From an uncultured Bacteroidales bacterium (GTDB lineage Bacteria; Bacteroidota; Bacteroidia; Bacteroidales; UBA932), in the NCBI GenBank assembly GCA_937898205.1, contig CALEJC010000189.1:1-10758 (forward strand): 10,758 nt of DNA, read 5' to 3'. A program made the position numbers and the translations under genes. Below are positions 5,038-10,758 of this stretch, one piece after another. The notes under the pieces were generated by a model that made no database searches, was not told the origin of the DNA, and saw nothing but the letters and a program-made list of their open reading frames with translations. Each line of letters starts with the position of its first letter. The stretch's first letter is position 1.

Positions 5038-6459
5038 ATGAACAATAATAGCAATCATATTCAGGCATGGGATAATTGTCTGCAGATTATCAAGCAGATA
5101 GTGGAGCCTCGCCAGTACTCGACTTGGTTTGAACCGATTCGAGCGATTTCTCTTATTGATTCAAAACTTACCCTCGAAGTACCTTCTGATTTCTTCAGGG
5201 AGATCATCGAAGGGGAGTATCTTGGTGTGCTTAGAAAAACTCTTAAGAGAGTAATCGGCGAAGATGCCAGATTGGTCTACACGATCCGCCCGGTTAAAAA
5301 TCAGCCGGCGATGCGTGTTCCCGCTCAGACAAGCCAGACACCGGAAAATCCTGCCGTAACAATAAACACTCAGCCTTCTGAGATACCAAGTCCGTTTGTT
5401 ATCCCGGGAGTGCAGAAGGTCAAGATAGATCCTAGGCTTTCTCCTAGCTTCAATTTTAACAATCTCGTAGAGGGCGCATGCAATAAGATGGGCATCACAG
5501 CAGGTAAGAGCGCTGCGATGTATCCTGGCAAGACTTTTAATCCTCTCTTTATCTTTGGAGGTCCGGGTCTTGGCAAGACCCACCTTGCTCAGGCTATAGG
5601 CATCTCAATCAAGGAGCAATATCCTGATCTTGTCGTGCTCTATGTGACAGGCAATGAGTTCAAGACTCAATATGTCGACGCGACAACCGTCCGTAATAAG
5701 TTTACAGACTTTCTCGCTTTCTATATGAGGATAGATGTGCTCATCGTTGATGATATCCACGATATGATGGGGCCTGGTTGTCAAGGCGCATTCTTCAATA
5801 TTTTCAACCATCTGCACCTAAACGGCAAGCAGCTCATCTTTACTTCAGATAGAGCACCCGTGGACATGCAGAACTTTGAGCAGAGACTTTTGTCGCGTCT
5901 TAAGTGGGGTCTTTCTGTGCAGTTGACTCATCCTGACTATAACACTCGTTTCAAGATGTTGAAGGCTCGTGCAGAGAGAGAAGGAGTGCAGATTTCTGAT
6001 GAGGTTCTCGATTTCCTTGCTACTCGCATCAAGACCAATTTCCGAGAGCTTGAAGGCGCGCTCATCTCATTGATCGCACACTCATCGGTGCAGCCTGAGC
6101 GTGATATGATGGAGCTTGCAGAGTCCATCACCGGCAATCTCGTGCGTGAGGTCAAGACAGAGATCAATATCGACAAAGTTCAGTCTGCTGTCTGCGAATA
6201 CTTCAACCTCACAAGAGAAGACCTACTTTCCAAGTCAAGGAAACGTCAGATCGTGCAGGCACGTCAGATTGCAATGTATCTCAGCCGCAACCTCATCAGC
6301 AACTGCTCTCTCGCTACCATTGGCGCGGAAATTGGAGGTAAGGATCATGCTACAGTGCTCCACTCATGTGTGACTGTTTCTGACTTGATGTCTACAGATA
6401 AGGTATTCAGAAAATATGTCAGCGATATCGAGAGCAATCTCACGTCGCAGAACCAATAA
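5038..6459 (+). CDS. dnaA: Chromosomal replication initiator protein DnaA
   Basis: DnaA binds DnaA boxes at the chromosomal origin, forms an ATP-dependent filament and opens the duplex. The 473 residues show all four domains. Domain I is residues 1-85 (WDNCLQIIKQIVEPRQYSTWFEPI). A short linker with P and T residues follows to about 130. The AAA+ domain III covers about 135-360, with Walker A GGPGLGKT (174-181), Walker B VLIVDDI (234-240), sensor 1 TSD (269-271), the box VII arginine finger in RLLSRLKWG (R287) and sensor 2 R336 in NFRELEG. Domain IV is about 370-473, with the basic loop SKSRKRQIVQARQ and the DNA-binding signature IGGKDHATVLHSC (432-444). All key residues are present, so it should be functional. 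The start ATG at 5038 gives the usual domain I. It is preceded by an unusual AT-rich, repeat-rich leader region and followed after 11 bp by rpe, probably in the same transcript. Confidence 0.97.
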   Translation: MNNNSNHIQAWDNCLQIIKQIVEPRQYSTWFEPIRAISLIDSKLTLEVPSDFFREIIEGEYLGVLRKTLKRVIGEDARLVYTIRPVKNQPAMRVPAQTSQTPENPAVTINTQPSEIPSPFVIPGVQKVKIDPRLSPSFNFNNLVEGACNKMGITAGKSAAMYPGKTFNPLFIFGGPGLGKTHLAQAIGISIKEQYPDLVVLYVTGNEFKTQYVDATTVRNKFTDFLAFYMRIDVLIVDDIHDMMGPGCQGAFFNIFNHLHLNGKQLIFTSDRAPVDMQNFEQRLLSRLKWGLSVQLTHPDYNTRFKMLKARAEREGVQISDEVLDFLATRIKTNFRELEGALISLIAHSSVQPERDMMELAESITGNLVREVKTEINIDKVQSAVCEYFNLTREDLLSKSRKRQIVQARQIAMYLSRNLISNCSLATIGAEIGGKDHATVLHSCVTVSDLMSTDKVFRKYVSDIESNLTSQNQ

Positions 6460-6470
6460 ATAAACATACT

Positions 6471-7139
6471 ATGGCTTTTCAGATCGCACCTTCTATTCTT
6501 GCGGCTGATTTCCTTCATCTTGAGAAGGATATCCAGCTCGTCAATACATGTGGTGATGTGATTCACCTTGATGTGATGGACGGCACATTCGTCCCAAATA
6601 TCTCGTTTGGCTTTTCTGTCATCGATCATATTGCTAAGATCGCTACTGCGCCTATGGATGTCCACCTGATGGTAGTTCATCCTGAGAAGTGGTTTGAAAA
6701 ACTTGCTTCAGACGGAGTGCAGATGTGTTCTTTCCACTGGGAAGCAGCAAAGAGAAACTGCTCAAAAAACATCGATGCAATCCATGCGCTTGGGATGAAA
6801 GCCGGCATAGCAATCAACCCTGACATCCCTGTAGAAAAGCTCTTCCCATACATTGGCAAGGCAGATTACTTCCTGATCATGTCTGTGTTTGCCGGTTTTG
6901 GCGGACAGAAGTTTATCTATGAGTCGATCGACAGAGTCGCTCGCCTCAAGGCGGAAATCGAGAAGAGGGGAGCCAAGGCCATTATCGAGATTGATGGTGG
7001 TATCGGCGAAGCCAATGCGGCTGCAGTGAGTGAGGCAGGTGTGGAGCTTGCTGTTGCAGGCAGTTCAGTCTTCGGTGCGGCAGATCCCGCACAGGCGATC
7101 GCAAAGATCAGAGAAGCCGGACTTAGCGCCCAGAAGTAG
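6471..7139 (+). CDS. rpe: Ribulose-phosphate 3-epimerase
   Basis: This cytosolic TIM-barrel enzyme interconverts D-ribulose 5-phosphate and D-xylulose 5-phosphate in the non-oxidative pentose phosphate pathway. The 222-residue length is normal. The start APSILAADF is the family opening. The metal and catalytic residues are in place: H32 and D34 in HLDVMDGTFVPN, H65 in DVHLMV, and D175 in IEIDGGI. The phosphate-binding end VAGSSVFGA is also present. The loop usually written NPGFGGQ reads SVFAGFGGQ (138-146), with F-A for N-P; the glycines are kept. The ATG at 6471 lies 11 bp after the dnaA stop, which suggests co-transcription. At its 3' end the gene converges on birA with only 5 bp between stop codons, leaving no room for a separate terminator. 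Confidence 0.95.
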   Translation: MAFQIAPSILAADFLHLEKDIQLVNTCGDVIHLDVMDGTFVPNISFGFSVIDHIAKIATAPMDVHLMVVHPEKWFEKLASDGVQMCSFHWEAAKRNCSKNIDAIHALGMKAGIAINPDIPVEKLFPYIGKADYFLIMSVFAGFGGQKFIYESIDRVARLKAEIEKRGAKAIIEIDGGIGEANAAAVSEAGVELAVAGSSVFGAADPAQAIAKIREAGLSAQK

Positions 7140-7144
7140 AGCTA

Positions 7145-7750
7145 TCATAAGTAAAATAGATTCCTTTTAAATTCTTCTTGCAGAGAATCTCTGCCGTCTG
7201 CACTTTGAGATTGGTCAAAGCAGCGGCAGATTTCTTTTTGTAGTGCCTCCAGCTCGCACTTCAAGTCATATTTCTGCCCGGTGAGCTGGTAGAGAGAGAC
7301 CGGATTGGGCAGCTCGTCCGGCCAGTTGCTTTGATTGAGGTTCAATCCGATGCCGACGATACTATGCGTGATGTACTTCTCGCGAAGAGTGTTTTCGATC
7401 AGGATGCCGCAGATCTTCTTCTCTCCTACCCAGATATCGTTGGGGTGCTTGATGCGCGCCTGCACGCCTCGTGAGCTTAGATACCGTTGAATCCCGATGG
7501 CGACGATGTGGTTGATGAGGCTGCTTTGGGCGACCGGCAGATCTTCAAACTTCAGCAATATGCTGAATGTGAGATTCTCGCCGGGAAGCGAATGCCAGCT
7601 ATGGTCGCCTTGTCCACGCCCTTTTGTCTGCTCCAACGCGGCGACGACTGACAAATTGTCAAGCTCAGGGAGAAACTCTCTGATGGTGTAATTGGTTGAC
7701 ACTACGCTATTTAACCATATTACGCCTGAAGGGGGCTGTTGTGGACTCAT
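7145..7750 (-). CDS. birA: Biotin--[acetyl-CoA-carboxylase] ligase, short catalytic-domain form
   Basis: The enzyme activates biotin as biotinyl-AMP and transfers it to the lysine of the biotin carrier protein of carboxylases. From the ATG at 7750 the product has 201 residues: no N-terminal helix-turn-helix, so it should not act as a repressor. The catalytic core is visible: STNYTIRE (18-25), the biotin/AMP loop GRGQGDHSW (44-52), KHPNDIWVGEKKICGILIEN (101-120) with the expected catalytic lysine K112, and GIGLNLNQ (133-140). Two positions differ from the usual KWPND and GRGxRG patterns. The reading frame ends at LQEEFKRNLFYL, just where the C-terminal SH3-like domain of most ligases would begin; that domain appears to be absent. 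A longer frame from a TTG at 7801 is rejected because it runs through the divergent promoters. The gene is head to head with ftsH (32-bp gap) and tail to tail with rpe. Confidence 0.88.
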   Translation of the reverse strand: MSPQQPPSGVIWLNSVVSTNYTIREFLPELDNLSVVAALEQTKGRGQGDHSWHSLPGENLTFSILLKFEDLPVAQSSLINHIVAIGIQRYLSSRGVQARIKHPNDIWVGEKKICGILIENTLREKYITHSIVGIGLNLNQSNWPDELPNPVSLYQLTGQKYDLKCELEALQKEICRCFDQSQSADGRDSLQEEFKRNLFYL

Positions 7751-7758
7751 TTTTGTTG

Positions 7759-7766
7759 TATATTTG
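7759..7766 (+). promoter_or_regulatory. Candidate ftsH operon promoter, -7 box TATATTTG
   Basis: TATATTTG matches TAnnTTTG exactly, 16 bp before the ftsH ATG. A TTG at 7739-7741 lies 17 bp upstream, slightly closer than the usual 19-21 bp. A start near 7772 would leave a leader of only about 11 nt. The -33 region lies in the first codons of birA. Confidence 0.55.
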
Positions 7767-7771
7767 TGTCG

Positions 7772-7802
7772 CAAAATTAAAAATGATGGCACAAAATTCA
7801 AA
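7772..7802 (-). promoter_or_regulatory. Candidate birA promoter, TTTG-N19-TAATTTTG
   Basis: On the minus strand TTTG (7802-7799) is followed after 19 bp by TAATTTTG (7779-7772) and then C: a full match to the Bacteroidetes consensus and spacing. The start would be near 7766, about 16 nt before the birA ATG. The -33 element lies within the early codons of ftsH, and the -7 box is 5 bp from the opposing ftsH -7 box. Confidence 0.62.
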
Positions 7803-9789
7803 GAATAACAAACCTCCTAAAGTTAAAATCGTCAGAATCAATCTGAGCTGGCTTTTCTATCTCTTGATTATCCTTGGAGTGGGAAGCTTGCTCTTCAAGA
7901 ACCAGAGTGCTCCACCACAGAAGATCGAGTGGCCTCAGGTTCAGCAGATGATTCTTGACGGCGATGTAAAAGAAATTCAGTTTGTCCGTAACGACTACAA
8001 GGGTAGCGTATCTCTCAAGCCTGAATCTGTGGCTAAGTATGCTAATCTATATGTTACAGGTAAGGTCCCTTCAAGGTCACCTCATTTCACCTTCCTGACC
8101 TCTACCAAGTTTAACCCTGAGAGCGAATTTGCAGCACTCAACGCCCAACTTCCGGAAGAGTCTCAGGTGCCTGTGGTGATGGTCAACGAGACAAGGATCT
8201 TCGGTGAGATCTTGGGTTGGATAGTTCCGTTTATCCTTCTTATCCTTTTGTGGAGCTGGATGTTCCGCAGCATGGGAAACAAAGCCGGTGGCGGTGGCCC
8301 TGGTGGCGGCATGAATCCGTTTAATGTGGGCAAGTCGACAGGTAAGCTTGCAGAGAAGGATAAGGTCAATGTGACTTTTAAAGATGTAGCAGGCCTTTAT
8401 GGCGCCAAGGAAGAAGTGATGGAGATTGTGGATTTCCTTAAAAACCCTACAAAGTATACTTCTCTTGGTGGTAAGATCCCTAAGGGAGCTCTCCTCGTGG
8501 GCCCTCCGGGCACAGGTAAGACTCTTCTTGCAAAGGCAGTTGCAGGCGAAGCCAATGTCCCATTTTTCAGCATCAGCGGTTCTGATTTTGTGGAGATGTT
8601 TGTGGGTGTAGGTGCAAGTCGTGTGAGAGATCTCTTTGCTCAGGCCAAGGAAAAGGCTCCATGCATCGTGTTTATCGACGAGATTGATGCAGTGGGCCGA
8701 GCTCGTGGACGCAATGCCGGTTTTTCATCTAACGATGAGCGTGAAAATACTCTCAATCAGCTCCTTACTGAGATGGACGGATTTGGTAGCAATAGCGGAG
8801 TTATCGTGATGGCTGCAACCAACCGTGCGGATATCCTCGACAAGGCATTGATGAGAGCCGGTCGCTTTGACCGTCAGATCCACGTGACTCTTCCTGATCT
8901 AAATGAACGCAAGGAGATATTCCAGGTGCACATCAAAAATCTCAAGCTTTCTGAAAACTTTGATCTTGAGGCTATCGCAAAGCACACTCCTGGATTTAGC
9001 GGTGCAGATATCGCAAATATCTGTAATGAAGCAGCCCTTACTGCAGCTCGCGCCGGTAAGTCTACTATTGACAATAAAGACTTCAGCGATGCTGTCGACA
9101 GGGTAGTTGCGGGTATCGAGCGCAAGAAGACCATCATGTCTGCAGATGAGAAGAGACTCACTGCGTTCCATGAGGCCGGTCATGCGGTTACGGGCTGGTT
9201 GCTTCCTGGTTGTGACCCTGTGCACAAGGTGTCAATTATCCCTAGAGGCCAGGCTCTCGGTCTCACATGGCATCTTCCTGATGAGAAGGTGATGTGGAGC
9301 AAAAACGATATGCTTGACGAAATGTGCTGCCTTGTGGGTGGTAGAGTCGCAGAAGAGATGGTCAACGATGGCGTGCCTTGCACTGGCGCACTCAACGACT
9401 TTGAGAGGATGACCAAGCTTGCATACTCAATGGTTTCATACTATGGTATGAGTGATAAGATCGGCAACCTCAGTTTCTATGACAGCACCGGATCTCGTGG
9501 CTTCGATATCACTAAGCCATATAGCGAGAAGACCGCTCAGTTGATTGACTCTGAGGCTAAGGCAATTGTTGATCAGGTGACTGCCCGCACTAAGAAGCTT
9601 CTCACAGAAAACTGGGAAGGTGTCGAGAAACTCGCCAATATCCTGATTGAAAAGGAAGTGATAATGTCTGACGACATAGAGAGGATATTTGGTCCTAAGG
9701 CTGGAAAACACGGCGAGGATAGACTCAAAGATGAGTCCAATGAAGAAATACCGGTAGAATCTGTAGAAACGACAGTTGCGGATGAATAA
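7783..9789 (+). CDS. ftsH: ATP-dependent zinc metalloprotease FtsH
   Basis: FtsH is the membrane-anchored hexameric AAA+ protease that removes damaged or unassembled membrane proteins and, in some bacteria, regulatory proteins such as LpxC. The 668 residues show a first membrane helix at 22-38, a periplasmic domain at about 40-140, a second helix at 143-161, and a glycine-rich hinge GGGGPGGGMNPF. The AAA+ module has Walker A GPPGTGKT (240-247), the pore loop MFVGVG (272-277), Walker B CIVFIDEID (294-302) and the arginine fingers R358 and R361 in the second region of homology. The protease domain has HEAGH (463-467) and the third zinc ligand D539 in TGALNDF. An acidic tail follows from about 645. 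The start is ATG 7783 (or the adjacent ATG 7786); the frame continues upstream to a TTG at 7696, but that would put coding sequence across the promoter. The gene overlaps cdsA by 8 bp at its 3' end. Confidence 0.97.
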   Translation: MMAQNSKNNKPPKVKIVRINLSWLFYLLIILGVGSLLFKNQSAPPQKIEWPQVQQMILDGDVKEIQFVRNDYKGSVSLKPESVAKYANLYVTGKVPSRSPHFTFLTSTKFNPESEFAALNAQLPEESQVPVVMVNETRIFGEILGWIVPFILLILLWSWMFRSMGNKAGGGGPGGGMNPFNVGKSTGKLAEKDKVNVTFKDVAGLYGAKEEVMEIVDFLKNPTKYTSLGGKIPKGALLVGPPGTGKTLLAKAVAGEANVPFFSISGSDFVEMFVGVGASRVRDLFAQAKEKAPCIVFIDEIDAVGRARGRNAGFSSNDERENTLNQLLTEMDGFGSNSGVIVMAATNRADILDKALMRAGRFDRQIHVTLPDLNERKEIFQVHIKNLKLSENFDLEAIAKHTPGFSGADIANICNEAALTAARAGKSTIDNKDFSDAVDRVVAGIERKKTIMSADEKRLTAFHEAGHAVTGWLLPGCDPVHKVSIIPRGQALGLTWHLPDEKVMWSKNDMLDEMCCLVGGRVAEEMVNDGVPCTGALNDFERMTKLAYSMVSYYGMSDKIGNLSFYDSTGSRGFDITKPYSEKTAQLIDSEAKAIVDQVTARTKKLLTENWEGVEKLANILIEKEVIMSDDIERIFGPKAGKHGEDRLKDESNEEIPVESVETTVADE

Positions 9790-10612
9790 TTTCCTTGTAA
9801 GGACACTCTCTGCTGTGGTATTTACAGCCGTGATGGTGTTTGGAATAATCTGGGACAGGATGCTATTTGCAGCCCTGTTCCTTTTTATTATGTTTAAAGC
9901 TCTCAAGGAGTTTTATGCGATCAGTCTGGGTGATAAGTATAAGTTACAGCAAGGTCTCGCTCTGACGACCGGATGCATTGCTTTTGTGGTGCTTTGCGGC
10001 CATTTCTTCTACGGATTGAGCCTTCAGTGGTTGGCACTTGCTCTTGTGCCTGTCATGCTGATTCCTCTGATTTCCGTGTTCTACGGTGTGCCTGAGGATT
10101 ATGATCAGATGGGACTTGTGTACCTTGGACTTATCTATATCTCACTCCCTGTCTGTCTGATCCCTAGTATCATGATGAACGGCGCAACCTACGATGGCTG
10201 GCTGCTTCTCTCAATGATGATCGTTGTGTGGCTGACCGACGTGGGCGCATACTGCGTGGGCACGCTTCTGGGACAGAAGCCAAACTCTCGCAAACTTGCT
10301 CCTGAAATCTCGCCTAAGAAGAGTTGGTGGGGCTTTGCCGGAGGTGTATTGATGGGCGTGCTCTCAGGTTTGGTTATGCACTTGATCGGTTGGATGCCGT
10401 TTCCTCTGGTTCATTGTCTTGTGATAGGTCTGCTGATGTCTGTCGGAGGGATCTGCGGCGATCTGTTTGAGTCTCAGTGGAAGAGGCGTTTTGGTGTGAA
10501 AGACAGCGGCTCGTTTATGCCTGGTCACGGTGGCATGCTTGATCGTTTTGACAGTCAGTTTGTTGCTGTTCCTCTCGCGATTGCCTATCTTTATCTGACA
10601 AATCTGATGTAA
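9782..10612 (+). CDS. cdsA: Phosphatidate cytidylyltransferase (CDP-diacylglycerol synthase)
   Basis: CdsA is an inner-membrane enzyme that makes CDP-diacylglycerol from phosphatidic acid and CTP, the branch point for all phospholipids. The 276 residues contain about seven or eight hydrophobic segments. The C-terminal CDP-DAG synthase signature is complete at residues 231-257: SQWKRR, VKDSGS, PGHGGMLDRFD, with K240, D241, H249, D254, R255 and D257 present. WLTDVGAYCVG and SPKKSWWGFAGG, typical of the family, are also seen. The start ATG at 9782 gives the usual NFLVRTLS opening and overlaps the ftsH stop by 8 bp; the TTG two codons upstream is less likely. The stop TAA overlaps the next ATG by one base. 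The arrangement implies translational coupling along ftsH-cdsA and the next gene. Confidence 0.96.
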   Translation: MNNFLVRTLSAVVFTAVMVFGIIWDRMLFAALFLFIMFKALKEFYAISLGDKYKLQQGLALTTGCIAFVVLCGHFFYGLSLQWLALALVPVMLIPLISVFYGVPEDYDQMGLVYLGLIYISLPVCLIPSIMMNGATYDGWLLLSMMIVVWLTDVGAYCVGTLLGQKPNSRKLAPEISPKKSWWGFAGGVLMGVLSGLVMHLIGWMPFPLVHCLVIGLLMSVGGICGDLFESQWKRRFGVKDSGSFMPGHGGMLDRFDSQFVAVPLAIAYLYLTNLM

Positions 10613-10758
10613 TGAAAATTGATAAGAACTCGCGAGGTACAATTGCACTTGTATATTTGTTCTGCATCGCTGTCTCAGCGGTGCTCATCGCCTTTGTAGA
10701 TATACCTTGGCTGGTGTGGGGTGTGATTGCCGGCTTTGTGTGGGTCTGTGTATGGCAG
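10612..10758 (+). CDS. Probable phosphatidylserine decarboxylase, N-terminal fragment (runs off the right edge)
   Basis: The ATG at 10612-10614 shares its A with the cdsA stop (TAATG), and 49 codons remain before the edge. The product starts with a short charged segment containing SRG (MKIDKNSRGTIAL), followed by two hydrophobic stretches (residues about 11-28 and 31-48) ending VWVCVWQ. This matches the layout of Bacteroidetes phosphatidylserine decarboxylases: a short basic lead, a membrane hairpin, then the FFR-type motif just beyond the visible part. The position directly after cdsA also fits, since the decarboxylase makes phosphatidylethanolamine from phosphatidylserine further down the CDP-DAG pathway. 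The catalytic domain and the LGST-type self-cleavage site are not visible, so the call rests mostly on context. It could instead be another small membrane protein of lipid metabolism. Confidence 0.55.
   Translation, partial: MKIDKNSRGTIALVYLFCIAVSAVLIAFVDIPWLVWGVIAGFVWVCVWQ

Noticed and set aside
7100..7147. Frameshift hiding the BirA C-terminal domain
   Set aside because: Beyond the stop the DNA is the 3' end of rpe, whose frame is intact; the minus-strand frames there do not resemble an SH3-like ligase domain.
7696..7782. N-terminal extension of ftsH from a TTG at 7696
   Set aside because: The extra 29 residues lie opposite the start of birA and cover the ftsH -7 box; FtsH proteins start a short distance before the first membrane helix, as with the ATG at 7783.
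7751..7801. N-terminal extension of birA from a TTG at 7801
   Set aside because: It would place 17 codons across both divergent promoter boxes and into ftsH. The ATG at 7750 leads straight into the conserved ligase core.
9436..9906. 156-codon minus-strand open frame across the ftsH/cdsA junction
   Set aside because: It spans the 3' end of ftsH and 5' end of cdsA, both with complete conserved motifs; it is a reverse-frame shadow.

Overview
The window looks like a chromosomal housekeeping segment from a member of the order Bacteroidales. The evidence is a Rho with the long disordered insertion typical of Bacteroidetes, a 907-residue LptD of the Bacteroidetes type, Bacteroidetes-style DnaA, FtsH and CdsA, and several promoter -7 boxes matching TAnnTTTG (the Bacteroidetes sigma consensus) rather than TATAAT. 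The DSIR/ADS repeats at the LptD N-terminus suggest Muribaculaceae or a relative; that family-level call is inference. No tRNA, rRNA, CRISPR array, insertion sequence or phage gene was seen.

Layout. (1) 1-832, minus: 5' part of rho, running off the left edge, with its own promoter and a small leader hairpin. (2) 901-3624, minus: lptD, outer-membrane LPS assembly. (3) 3678-4763, plus: a secreted N-acetylmuramoyl-L-alanine amidase with a C-terminal SPOR-like region. lptD and the amidase are head to head, 53 bp apart, and both appear to start with TTG. (4) 4764-5037: a 274-bp AT-rich gap with two nested inverted repeats and a pair of interlocked dyads just before dnaA. (5) 5038-6459 dnaA and 6471-7139 rpe, plus strand, 11 bp apart. 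(6) 7145-7750, minus: a short birA converging on rpe with 5 bp between the stops. (7) 7783-9789 ftsH, 9782-10612 cdsA and, from 10612 to the right edge, the start of a probable phosphatidylserine decarboxylase. These three overlap at their junctions and look like one operon, divergent from birA.

How it fits together. The plus-strand right half is a membrane operon: FtsH is the inner-membrane quality-control protease, CdsA makes CDP-diacylglycerol, and the next gene probably makes phosphatidylethanolamine. The lptD/amidase pair covers the outer membrane and peptidoglycan. Both divergent gene pairs (lptD/amidase and birA/ftsH) share one architecture: two opposing -7 boxes only 5-11 bp apart inside a 32-53 bp gap, so the two promoters of each pair must compete.

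I found no clear new multi-gene system. The points worth a second look are the interleaved promoters, the paired TTG starts, the nested repeats and interlocked dyads before dnaA, the AT-hook-like motifs in the Rho insertion, and the loss of the BirA C-terminal domain.
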